A stretch of DNA of 26,982 nt, taken from contig DEPD01000125.1 of NCBI GenBank assembly GCA_002358575.1, positions 1-26,982 on the forward strand, written 5' to 3'. Of the stretch, positions 6,920-14,585 are shown one piece after another. The notes beneath the pieces were generated by a model, which worked only from the letters and a program-made list of their open reading frames with translations, ran no database searches and was not told the DNA's origin. Both the position numbers and the translations under genes were made by a program. Every line of letters begins with the position of its first letter. Position 1 is the stretch's first letter. The stretch is from Lachnospiraceae bacterium UBA3401 (GTDB lineage: Bacteria; Bacillota; Clostridia; Lachnospirales; Lachnospiraceae).

Positions 6920-8626
6920 TCAATCCGCTTTTTCCATCATAATATTTAATTCATCATTTTTGCCAACCAACTCATCATATGTTCCTATATCATCAACCAC
7001 TCCTTCCTTCAGTACGACAATTTGATCCACTTTGCTCAATATCTCTTTCTTATGTGTTATCACTATCACTGTTTTTTCTTTCAGCTTCGTATTCAGCAGT
7101 CTGTTAATCTGCTGCTCTGAATAAGCATCCGTGTTTGAAGTGGCTTCATCAAATATAATAATCGGCTTATCATGTATCAATGCCCTTGCAAGGGCTATCT
7201 TCTGTTTCTGTCCGCCGGAAAGCATTGCTCCGTTCTGCCCTACCATATAATCTAAAGAAACCTCTTTTATAAAATCTTCAAGTCCGCTGTCCTTGCAGGC
7301 TTCCTCTATCACAGCATCGTCCATCTGCTTATACAGACAGATATTATTTCTTATTGTATCATTAAAAAGGTATATCTGCTGGCTAACCACAGATACCATA
7401 TTCCGATAATCTGACAATGACAGTTCCGAAATATTCTCTGTCCCCAATAATATCTCTCCATTTCCCGGCTCATACATTCTGGTAAGAAGGTTGATGATTG
7501 TTGTCTTTCCTGAACCATTGCGCCCGATTATAGCCGTCTTACTTCCTTTGGCAAACAAAATATCAATGTCCCTTAATATGTATTTATCTTTTTCATATGC
7601 GAAAGAAACCTGTTCCATTTTCAAGTCATTCAGACACAGGTCTGCGGTCTTTCCGGTATCCGTTTCCTCTTCTAATTCCATAAAGGCATAATATCTTTTC
7701 GTTGACGGAATAATCCCTGATAAAAGGTATCCTATATTAAGGATTGCAGAAATCGGTCCCGTAACATAAGCGCTGTATGTAATAAACGCAAACACGCTGC
7801 CTAACGAAAGCTGCAAATCAAACACCAGATTGGCGCCCAATATATATAGCAGTGTGGAGAGAAGCTGCACCATGATATTATCTATAATCATATTCCACTG
7901 GCTCAACATATTCATCTGCTTCTGCTTCTCTATAATGTTATTCTGGTTATGTGCAAACTCCTCATGCTTCTTATCAAAGACATGAAACAGCTTTACTTCC
8001 CGTACCCCTCCAACAGTATCCCCGAACCATCTTGCATATTCTTGATTCCTTTGTATAAACTCGTCCATAATCTGTTTTTGCTTTTTGGCAAAATATTTCA
8101 TTACAACACACTTAATCGGTATAAACAACAGCACCAATATTGTCATTTTGAAATCTATAATAAATAACCCGATTATGCCGCCTGCCATGCTGAACGCCTG
8201 CGTAACCACAAAGAAAACGCTGCTGTCAGCAATAGATGTCATTTGATTAATATCTGTGTTGATATTATTCAGAGTCTCCGCATAATTAGTGTTATTGAAA
8301 TAATTTACCCGCAGTTTCATTAGATGTGAGAAAGACTGTTCCGAAAGGAAATACTGTATCTTTGCTGAAATGTCTACACGTTTCTTCTCCTTAATTATAT
8401 CTATAAGAGAATTTATCGTGTATATTACCATAGATGCCAACACCAGCTCGATCAGCAATTTCTTATTACCACCGATGAAACCATCATCCATGATCCGCTG
8501 GCTGATTAGCGGTACACAAAGACTCAATCCCGTAGAAATAAACAAACAGCCAATAATAACCGCAATAATTTTCTTATATTCATTTAAAAGTCTAACCAAT
8601 CTTTTAACTGCCTCTTTGTTACTCAT
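6920..8626 (-). CDS. ABC exporter (fused membrane and ATPase domains) of the RiPP cassette
   Basis: A 568-residue half-transporter that works as a homodimer in the cytoplasmic membrane, probably exporting the mature Cys-rich peptide. Residues 1-310 form the six-helix type-1 exporter domain. The nucleotide-binding domain shows Walker A GRNGSGKT (368-375), signature LSGGQ (469-473), Walker B IIIFDE (Asp493, Glu494) and switch His525. No N-terminal C39 peptidase domain is present, so leader removal must come from another enzyme; the S8 protease two genes upstream is the natural candidate. The ATG overlaps the end of the upstream gene by eight bases, so translation is coupled. A terminator follows at once, making this the last gene of cassette 1. 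The substrate assignment is inferred from context. Confidence 0.93.
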   Translation of the reverse strand: MSNKEAVKRLVRLLNEYKKIIAVIIGCLFISTGLSLCVPLISQRIMDDGFIGGNKKLLIELVLASMVIYTINSLIDIIKEKKRVDISAKIQYFLSEQSFSHLMKLRVNYFNNTNYAETLNNINTDINQMTSIADSSVFFVVTQAFSMAGGIIGLFIIDFKMTILVLLFIPIKCVVMKYFAKKQKQIMDEFIQRNQEYARWFGDTVGGVREVKLFHVFDKKHEEFAHNQNNIIEKQKQMNMLSQWNMIIDNIMVQLLSTLLYILGANLVFDLQLSLGSVFAFITYSAYVTGPISAILNIGYLLSGIIPSTKRYYAFMELEEETDTGKTADLCLNDLKMEQVSFAYEKDKYILRDIDILFAKGSKTAIIGRNGSGKTTIINLLTRMYEPGNGEILLGTENISELSLSDYRNMVSVVSQQIYLFNDTIRNNICLYKQMDDAVIEEACKDSGLEDFIKEVSLDYMVGQNGAMLSGGQKQKIALARALIHDKPIIIFDEATSNTDAYSEQQINRLLNTKLKEKTVIVITHKKEILSKVDQIVVLKEGVVDDIGTYDELVGKNDELNIMMEKAD

Positions 8627-9431
8627 GTTCTTCCTCCGTTAAGCATCTTACAATCAAATCATAAACGACACTGATATAATCCTCTGGCAAAGTATTATAT
8701 ACCTGTCTGTAAATCATATTTTTTTCTATATAAACTAAAACCTCTACTTCATTGAATATAATTTCTATATCATATTCAGGGTATAAGGTATACACACTTT
8801 TTTTCTGCTCTTTTAATGTATTCCATAGAACTAAATCGCTTTGCTTATAAAAAACCTGCCCTTCAATATAGTCCCTCACAAGCTGATCTGTTAATGGAAA
8901 TTGTATAGCAGGTATATACTCTAATTTGTATAATACGCTCTCTGGTTCCATGTCAACAGCATATGCATTATACCCATCTTTTTCAAACTGTTTCCTTAAT
9001 TTTGATAATATAAAATATTTATCTAAAGAATCCGCTATATCAAAAATAATAAACGGAATATCTAATCCATTACCTTTAAATTGATTTTCTACAATTTGTT
9101 GCACCTTTGTATTCCAACTCCACTTAAAACCAGATATATTTATATTCTGTATATCATCATTCCCAAGATATATCAAATTCTTGTTTTCTATATCTATTTG
9201 CTCTAATTCGATTTTTGAATATACGATAATTGTATCGCAATCGTGTTTAACCTCTTCATAATTCCCTATCAATGCTTCAAAATAATAATCTGCTTTGCTT
9301 TTGCTCTTTTTATTTTTTATAAAAGCCTTATAAACCCAGTCAGGATTATATAACCCTTCTTTCATAGCCACATAGCTCTTCTTTCTAACATATTCTTTTA
9401 ATGTACGTATATCACATGTTTCATCTTCCAT
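8619..9431 (-). CDS. RiPP cassette protein of unknown function, divergent TIGR04066-like
   Basis: A 270-residue soluble protein with no signal peptide or membrane helix and no family I recognise outright. A central block (IPFIIFDIADSLDKYF, then LRKQFEKDGYNAYAV, then YIPAIQFPL) lines up by eye with the matching block of the TIGR04066-type protein at 10525-11634 (VPVIFVASVIENTNKF, LRNYLLKEGYKVSQI, TIPKFMF). It may therefore be a shortened, diverged paralogue. The N-terminal 80 residues are lysine-rich and unrelated. The start codon shares one base with the protease stop (TAATG) and the end overlaps the exporter start, so it sits inside a tightly coupled protease/exporter group. A role in handing the peptide to protease or exporter is only a guess. 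Confidence 0.75.
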   Translation of the reverse strand: MEDETCDIRTLKEYVRKKSYVAMKEGLYNPDWVYKAFIKNKKSKSKADYYFEALIGNYEEVKHDCDTIIVYSKIELEQIDIENKNLIYLGNDDIQNINISGFKWSWNTKVQQIVENQFKGNGLDIPFIIFDIADSLDKYFILSKLRKQFEKDGYNAYAVDMEPESVLYKLEYIPAIQFPLTDQLVRDYIEGQVFYKQSDLVLWNTLKEQKKSVYTLYPEYDIEIIFNEVEVLVYIEKNMIYRQVYNTLPEDYISVVYDLIVRCLTEEEHE

Positions 9432-10048
9432 TATTTTTTTAATACCATTGAAGATACATATGGAGTTGCATAGCTGTTACTTAATGAGCTTTTATGCTCT
9501 TGATTATTTAATTTAATTATATGTTCTGAAGGAGCAATGGTGTCTATGCCCAAATGCATATAATCATTAGTATATAACCAAGAACTATTCATAGTTGCAA
9601 CACCTATAACATTAGAAAAACTTGCTGGAAAAGTGAAAAATCCAATATTGGATATTGCCGCAATAATAATCAGTCCCATATGAGCATATTTATTAATTAA
9701 TTTGTTTAATCTTTCATTTTCCTTAAAATGAGTAGTTCCAAGACTCAAATTGACAACATTTATATTGTTTTGATAACACCACTCTAAAGCAGGTTCTATC
9801 TTTTCAATTCCCCCTTTGCCTAACTGATCTAAAATGCGAATACTGCTGAATACACAATCAGGGCAATATTTCTCTATTATCAAAGCACAAATTGTTCCAT
9901 GCATAAAATCCTTAATATGAATTTCTGAATGTTCTTCCTTACATTCATTGTTTGCATCTACAACAACTTCATCCCTTAATTTTTCCTTCTTCACTAAATT
10001 TCTGTTTATTCCATTGTCAATTACTGCAATTTTTACTTTTCGACTCAT
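9431..10048 (-). CDS. Compact S8 (subtilisin-like) serine protease, likely leader peptidase
   Basis: A 205-residue cytoplasmic subtilase with the catalytic triad intact: Asp11 in AVIDNGIN, His50 in FMHGT and Ser192 in SNSYATP. The oxyanion Asn is in AAISNIGFFTFPAS, and VNLSLGT is also typical. It is far shorter than usual subtilisin domains (about 270 residues or more), lacks a signal peptide and prodomain, and ends 13 residues after the catalytic Ser. Inside a RiPP operon whose exporter has no peptidase domain, it is the likely enzyme that removes the precursor leader. GAGG lies seven bases before the ATG. A 141-base gap separates it from the acyl-carrier-related gene, the largest gap among the maturation genes. 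Cassette 2 has no equivalent and may depend on this protease. Confidence 0.9.
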   Translation of the reverse strand: MSRKVKIAVIDNGINRNLVKKEKLRDEVVVDANNECKEEHSEIHIKDFMHGTICALIIEKYCPDCVFSSIRILDQLGKGGIEKIEPALEWCYQNNINVVNLSLGTTHFKENERLNKLINKYAHMGLIIIAAISNIGFFTFPASFSNVIGVATMNSSWLYTNDYMHLGIDTIAPSEHIIKLNNQEHKSSLSNSYATPYVSSMVLKK

Positions 10049-10189
10049 AATATACCTCTAATGACATAAAAGGACATAAACCCCTATCAATTTCACAATC
10101 GAAAGTAGATTCATGCCCTTCAATATATTGCGATGATCGGACATACAATATTTATACGCCGTATATAAACTTGACAATACAAGAACATC

Positions 10190-10462
10190 TCACTGTCCCT
10201 CTGTGCAAAGAGCATCATATATAATATCGGTAACATTGAATAGAGTATTAAACTTACCCTCAATAATATCCGACGCTGGTACTTGCAACCCAAATTCTCT
10301 TTCAACTGCATACAAATAGGCAAGGACATCCCCCGGCAATAATCCTATCTTTGTGCTGAAAAAATCCTCCTTATCGTAGCCATCCTGCCATTTGCTTTCT
10401 TTGATTTGAAATAAGTCCATAAAAACTTTTTTCACTTTATCGCCTATTTCTGCCTTGTCCAC
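10190..10462 (-). CDS. Acyl-carrier-related protein of the peptide maturation system
   Basis: A 90-residue acidic, helical protein that resembles the acyl-carrier-protein-related component found beside CcpM-type maturases in Clostridia. The sequence shows VKKVFMDLFQIKES, then DVLAYLYAVEREFGLQVP and a final DIIYDAL helix, an ACP-like four-helix pattern. The canonical DSL phosphopantetheine serine motif is not evident: the region preceding the VLAYLYAVEREFG helix reads GLLPGD. It may therefore be a scaffold or binding protein and not a true carrier. I chose the GTG at 10462, which has GGGAG eight bases upstream; the TTG six bases earlier lies too close to the ribosome site. It follows the TIGR04066-type gene by 62 bases. 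A frameshifted homologue occupies the same place in cassette 2 (22490-22737). Confidence 0.8.
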   Translation of the reverse strand: MDKAEIGDKVKKVFMDLFQIKESKWQDGYDKEDFFSTKIGLLPGDVLAYLYAVEREFGLQVPASDIIEGKFNTLFNVTDIIYDALCTEGQ

Positions 10463-10524
10463 GTTCAATTCTCCCTTCTAAATATTATATTTCTTGTGAA
10501 AAATTTTCTCTATACAATCCAATA

Positions 10525-11634
10525 TTAAACAGTTCCAAACTCACTTCCGCATAGTCTGTCTACAATATAGCCATACATATCAAAAGCACTTTCAGAATTA
10601 AAAGAATTATAGACAGGAACAACAGTTTCCTTGTTCAATTCCTTAATTCTACTGTCTACTAATTCCGTATTTACTGTTATATATAGCAACCGCTTTTCTT
10701 CCTTACTCCTTGCCGCATCAAATTGTTTATTTGCCATATTAAAGCAATCAACCTGCATATCCAACTTATATTTAGAGGATTCTTTTATCATTTTCAGAAA
10801 TCCCGCATCATAGTTTTCATATGGTACACATAAAATAGAAGTATCAGGTCTAACCGCATTTGCCATTTCAAATGCTGTAATTCCAAAATTATTGGTTATC
10901 ACATCATTGAACACCATTGTAGCCCCCGGCACACCAATTATAAAAACATCCGGCTTTTCCTGTAATTCAATACTTTTGCAAAAACGATTAAACCACACAA
11001 TTTTCTTTTTTTCACTAAGTTGATTTGTAAACATAAATTTCGGTATTGTATGAAAACCAAACAATTCACAATATTCTTTTGTGCCAATCTGACTGACTTT
11101 ATAACCTTCTTTCAGTAAATAATTTCGCAGCCCTAATTGAACATCAAACTTATTTGTATTCTCGATTACGCTGGCAACAAATATAACTGGAACTGAAATA
11201 CGAATAATCTCATTTTCGTTTTCTACCAATTTACTTGCGTCCACTACTCTATGTGTTAATATGGTACATTTTACGTTACATCCAGTACATATCTGCTCTA
11301 CCTTTTTTTGATGCTCCTCATCAATATCATATAGGAAAATTACGTTTTTCCCAAGATTAGCAGCCGCTTCAATTTGTGGCATAACGATTGTATCAAAATC
11401 ACTTGACGACTCACATACTAACAAATCATCAAAATCCATTTCAGTTATGGCATTATCTGTAACACTAATACCTGTTTCCTTACCGCCATAAGCAAATGCA
11501 GCATCTTTTCCCTGAAATCCATATCCAATTGGTGAAACACAAGCAACAACATCATGAGTTGCCAATAAATACTTATTTCCTACTATTGGTGCGTATTCTG
11601 CACTGTATGGGAAAATTATAGCCTTTCTTTTCAT
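10525..11634 (-). CDS. TIGR04066-family peptide maturation system protein
   Basis: A 369-residue cytoplasmic protein that co-occurs with CcpM radical SAM maturases; its biochemical role is not established. The N-terminal part has an open alpha/beta pattern (RKAIIFPYSAEYAPIVG, YGFQGKD). The central block VPVIFVASVIENTNKFDVQL, then LRNYLLKEGYKVSQIGT, looks like a P-loop NTPase core with a degenerate nucleotide loop (no GK[ST]). IIGVPGATMVFNDVITNNFG is well conserved in the cassette 2 copy. The ATG has AGGAGG seven bases upstream and lies 11 bases after the maturase stop, so the two are co-expressed. The family call rests on size, order and similarity to the second copy in this window plus recall of the family; the TIGR number is from memory. 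Confidence 0.8.
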   Translation of the reverse strand: MKRKAIIFPYSAEYAPIVGNKYLLATHDVVACVSPIGYGFQGKDAAFAYGGKETGISVTDNAITEMDFDDLLVCESSSDFDTIVMPQIEAAANLGKNVIFLYDIDEEHQKKVEQICTGCNVKCTILTHRVVDASKLVENENEIIRISVPVIFVASVIENTNKFDVQLGLRNYLLKEGYKVSQIGTKEYCELFGFHTIPKFMFTNQLSEKKKIVWFNRFCKSIELQEKPDVFIIGVPGATMVFNDVITNNFGITAFEMANAVRPDTSILCVPYENYDAGFLKMIKESSKYKLDMQVDCFNMANKQFDAARSKEEKRLLYITVNTELVDSRIKELNKETVVPVYNSFNSESAFDMYGYIVDRLCGSEFGTV

Positions 11635-11645
11635 AATGTTTCCTC

Positions 11646-13052
11646 CTAAGTCATCATTTTTTCTTTATCAAAGTCATAACCCAAATCCCTCATAACACAA
11701 TAATCTTTCATCATACTTTCTACATGGGCACGGATCATTGCACAGTTTTTTAATTTTTTTTCAGCAGACAATTTTTCCAAATCGTCAGCCTGTACAGGAC
11801 AAGAAGAACAAAACCTAAATGCCCAACATTTCTTACATTCTTTTTCTGTCAGTTTACCAATATTCAATAATGCCCTAGCCTGATTGATATCAAAACCTGT
11901 ATCTATATGTCCCATTCGCACTGCTTTCGATGCTTCACTTACCCTCTCACAAGGATATAAGTTTCCATTTATATCAACAAATAATCTTTGTATGCCATGA
12001 ACGCAAGGTCCAGAGTGATGATCTCGTTTAAGTGATGTCGAAGAAACCTTTGCATTTTCATGTATATCCTTTAAATTCTTAAATCCACCTAAAACAAGTT
12101 TTGATACACTCTTTTCTTCAATCCTCCCCAACTTTTGCAAATACATTTTAAAAATCTCATAACTGAATTTGTTTCTATATATTTCATCACTTGCCACTTC
12201 GCCTTTGCGGTAGTATTCAGAAATAAGATTAGCTTGAACATAATAATCCTTAACCGTTTCATAGTCTGAAAAAAAGCGACTTGTACAATCAAAATCGGTA
12301 GTCGGATCAATTACAGCATTTATATGTACCATATTCAAATAATCCGGGTGACGTTTCTGTATTTTTTCCAGATTTTGCATAACTACATTAAATGTTCCGT
12401 TATTATTTGCTGCGAATACCCTGTTTTTATCATGTGCCTGCTGATCTCCATCCAAACTAATCGTTAAGCTGAACTTATTATCATACAAGTACTTCAGAAC
12501 ATCATCCGTTATAAGAGTTGCATTAGATGTCATGTTGAATAACAGTTCTTTTCGAGAACTCTTCTTCTTTGCATATTCAACACATTCTTTTATCAAATTT
12601 AATTCAAGTAACGGTTCTCCGCCATAAAATCCAAGAGAAACTCTATCACGATCTATCGAATGTTCAAAAAGAAAATCAATTGCTCTAAACGCCGTTTCTT
12701 TATCCATTCTTTTATTATCATGAACACGATTAGCATAATTTCCAGAATAAGAACAATATTTACAACGCAGATTACAACTTTGAGTAACCTGTAATGCAAC
12801 CGTACCAATACAGCATTCCAATGCGTATTCCAATGTCGAATCCATAGGATGTACCATTTCAAAATCGGCTCTATCCTTTAAATATTCTCGTTCTTTTAAT
12901 TTTTCTATTGCTGGTGTAACAACCCGATATTCACTCCGTTTATATTCATCAAGCTCAGAATATAAACTATCGCTAAGCCTTATGAACGAATTAGCATTAG
13001 CATCAAACATATATTTTTTCCCACCAGCCAAAAACATATGAAAAACTGGCAT
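11646..13052 (-). CDS. ccpM: Cys-rich peptide radical SAM/SPASM maturase (CcpM type)
   Basis: A 468-residue cytoplasmic radical SAM enzyme predicted to install crosslinks or other modifications on the Cys-rich precursor encoded just upstream. After an N-terminal peptide-recognition-like region, the SAM cluster motif TQSCNLRCKYC (Cys93, 97, 100) and the SAM-binding LGFYGGEPLLE are clear. The C-terminal SPASM domain shows GPCVHG, LYPCERV, the block KECKKCWAFRFCSSCP and NCAMIR, enough for auxiliary Fe-S clusters. GGAGGG lies eight bases before the ATG. A hairpin at 13105-13142 separates it from the precursor gene and may tune the ratio of peptide to enzyme. The cassette 2 maturase (23803-25206) is a near-full-length paralogue with its cluster motif at the same residue numbers. 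Confidence 0.9.
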   Translation of the reverse strand: MPVFHMFLAGGKKYMFDANANSFIRLSDSLYSELDEYKRSEYRVVTPAIEKLKEREYLKDRADFEMVHPMDSTLEYALECCIGTVALQVTQSCNLRCKYCSYSGNYANRVHDNKRMDKETAFRAIDFLFEHSIDRDRVSLGFYGGEPLLELNLIKECVEYAKKKSSRKELLFNMTSNATLITDDVLKYLYDNKFSLTISLDGDQQAHDKNRVFAANNNGTFNVVMQNLEKIQKRHPDYLNMVHINAVIDPTTDFDCTSRFFSDYETVKDYYVQANLISEYYRKGEVASDEIYRNKFSYEIFKMYLQKLGRIEEKSVSKLVLGGFKNLKDIHENAKVSSTSLKRDHHSGPCVHGIQRLFVDINGNLYPCERVSEASKAVRMGHIDTGFDINQARALLNIGKLTEKECKKCWAFRFCSSCPVQADDLEKLSAEKKLKNCAMIRAHVESMMKDYCVMRDLGYDFDKEKMMT

Positions 13053-13104
13053 ACTTATCCCTCCTATGTCATATATTTACAAATTTTGTATTAACTTTTG
13101 AAAT

Positions 13105-13142
13105 AGGCATGGCAATATGCCATAAGACATATCACCATACCT
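13105..13142 (-). promoter_or_regulatory. Hairpin between precursor and maturase genes
   Basis: Nested stem: AGGTATGG/CCATGCCT outside and ATGGC/GCCAT inside. There is no real T tract, so it is more likely an attenuator or RNA-stability element than a full terminator. A comparable hairpin occupies the same place in cassette 2. Confidence 0.5.
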
Positions 13143-13166
13143 ATCTGATGCTGCACTGTTATACCC

Positions 13167-13349
13167 TTATACCATATAGATTGCCACAAAGCTCGTATAG
13201 AACTGTGTGTATCTAGCATAGTATAAAGATGACCTGTTATCTACCTGTCCGGTAGTACAGGAACAAGTACCAGTACAGCCGCAACTGCATGAGCAGTATG
13301 CTTCCAGTGTTTCCGGCATTGCATCGTTACGCTTAACTAACTTCTTCAT
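13167..13349 (-). CDS. Cys-rich RiPP precursor peptide (Clo7bot / CLI_3235 type)
   Basis: A 60-residue precursor. The leader MKKLVKRNDAMPETLEAY is followed by a cysteine core with six Cys at 19, 21, 23, 25, 29 and 31, alternating with Ser, Gly and Thr. A Gly-rich turn and a tyrosine-rich tail (SSLYYARYTQFYTSF) follow. The TLEAYC start of the core matches the Clo7bot-type peptides found beside CcpM maturases. No signal peptide is present, so export depends on the cassette transporter. GAGG lies seven bases before the ATG. The likely modification is radical-SAM crosslinking at or near the cysteines, but the chemistry is not known from sequence. It is the first gene of the cassette 1 maturation operon. 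Confidence 0.88.
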   Translation of the reverse strand: MKKLVKRNDAMPETLEAYCSCSCGCTGTCSCTTGQVDNRSSLYYARYTQFYTSFVAIYMV

Positions 13350-13393
13350 ATTTCAACCTCTTTCCAAGTAAAGAATTATCTAAAGACATATTA

Positions 13394-13423
13394 TTAATAT
13401 GTAATTTAGGCAAACCTAGTCAA
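13394..13423 (-). promoter_or_regulatory. Possible promoter before the cassette 1 precursor
   Basis: TTGACT, an 18-bp gap and TATTAA on the minus strand. The match is weak. No terminator separates the DUF6033-like gene from the precursor, so read-through from promoter C (14387-14456) is an equal possibility. Confidence 0.3.
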
Positions 13424-13455
13424 TTTTAGATTTGTTTCGTACATTTTTCGTCTTG

Positions 13456-14235
13456 TCAATTATTGTTTTCTATCGCATCAACACTAAATGTACTGACTGC
13501 ATTCTCATAAGCCGCAACAACAGATATAACACTATTTGGTACACGGGCAACTCCATTTGTATCTACATCCAATATACGATCATTGAGAATTTCTGCCATA
13601 GACCGCTCCCTATTGTCTTTCTCTATTAACAGTTTTCGTTTCTCTGTCGCTTCCTGACTACGTTCTATGTTTTCTTTGTGTTGTGCAGCTTTCTTTTCTC
13701 GCTTAGCTTTTTGCTCAGCTTCCACTTTTGCCTTTTTTTCAGGGGACTCCTCGCCGCTAAGGTAGTAGGTTACTGTCCCATCCGAGTGTACGACCACACC
13801 ACAAGAAGTAATCTTGTGTCCTACTGCTGCCATAAATGCTTCCGTCTGTGGCAATGAATCGAAGTGAGCCTGTATCTTACTTTCATAATAAGCTGCTTTT
13901 TCTGGATTATTCGCCATTTGCTCCAGAATATTTGATGCTATAAATACATTGCCTGTTCCTGCTGTTCCCGCCCCAATGCTATCCATGCTTTTTTGGTCAT
14001 TTCCAACATTTTGAACCATTACATTATCATACTTTGATTTAAGATACTCTGTGTAGGCGTTTACATTTGAAGTGCTTGTATCTTTTGCCCCCTGCGAACT
14101 TCCAATATTATCAGTTTTTTTAGCAGAAAAAACACTATTAAAATCAGTACCACTATTTTGACCTGTCGCCTTAGTCTGTCGATATATGTAATTTTGATAA
14201 TAGTTGTTAGCTAAACCAGCTAAACTTAAACTCAT
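13456..14235 (-). CDS. DUF6033-like protein of unknown function
   Basis: A 259-residue hydrophilic protein. A low-complexity Ser/Thr/Asn N-terminus (MSLSLAGLANNYYQNYIYRQ) is followed by a compact domain around residues 60-170 with YLKSKYDNVMVQN, NVFIASNILEQMANNPEKA and VVVHSDGTVTYYLSG. A very charged coiled coil (EAEQKAKREKKAAQHKENIE) and a small C-terminal segment come next. The middle domain matches the broken gene at 21877-22488, and the pattern recalls Lachnospiraceae DUF6033 proteins; that family name is tentative. No signal peptide is seen. It has a strong ribosome site (AGGAG) and its own LytTR-type promoter, and lies upstream of the cassette 1 precursor with no terminator between. It may be an immunity, chaperone or exported partner of the peptide system; none of these is shown. 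Confidence 0.72.
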   Translation of the reverse strand: MSLSLAGLANNYYQNYIYRQTKATGQNSGTDFNSVFSAKKTDNIGSSQGAKDTSTSNVNAYTEYLKSKYDNVMVQNVGNDQKSMDSIGAGTAGTGNVFIASNILEQMANNPEKAAYYESKIQAHFDSLPQTEAFMAAVGHKITSCGVVVHSDGTVTYYLSGEESPEKKAKVEAEQKAKREKKAAQHKENIERSQEATEKRKLLIEKDNRERSMAEILNDRILDVDTNGVARVPNSVISVVAAYENAVSTFSVDAIENNN

Positions 14236-14386
14236 ATTCTATCTCCTTTCCGTAGCCCCTCTGTCAGTCAGAGCCACATCGCTTTCCTGTACGGTCCAAG
14301 CGCATGTTATTACTTACTTTATTGTTTTTCCAGCCTCACCTCGTTCTGAGCATTTCTTTATCTTGCTTTTGTCTCCTTTCCTCATC

Positions 14387-14456
14387 AATATATAATGAGA
14401 AATCAAAAAAAACAATATCCCTTGCAGAAAGTGGACTGTTCATTGCAGAAAATGAC
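14387..14456 (-). promoter_or_regulatory. LytTR-type operator and promoter C
   Basis: Minus strand: TGTCATTTTCTGCA and CCACTTTCTGCA with a 21-bp period, then a 7-bp gap, -35 TTGTTT, 17 bp and -10 TATATT. It drives the DUF6033-like gene (leader about 145 bases) and possibly cassette 1 by read-through. Confidence 0.85.
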
Positions 14457-14485
14457 AAAAAACCTTTCAGATATGCACCATATCA

Positions 14486-14522
14486 TTCTTCCCGTCTTTT
14501 TATAATAAAAAGACGGGAAGAA
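14486..14522. terminator. Long perfect hairpin after the hydrolase operon
   Basis: A 16-bp perfect stem (TTCTTCCCGTCTTTTT with its complement) closes a 5-base loop. It lies 64 bases past the hydrolase stop and just upstream of promoter C. There is no T tract outside the stem, so termination efficiency is uncertain; RNA end protection is an alternative role. Confidence 0.55.
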
Positions 14523-14585
14523 ATTAAAGTTATTACTATTTCATCTCATCCATACAATATAGTTTCATCTCCTAACCAATCTATT

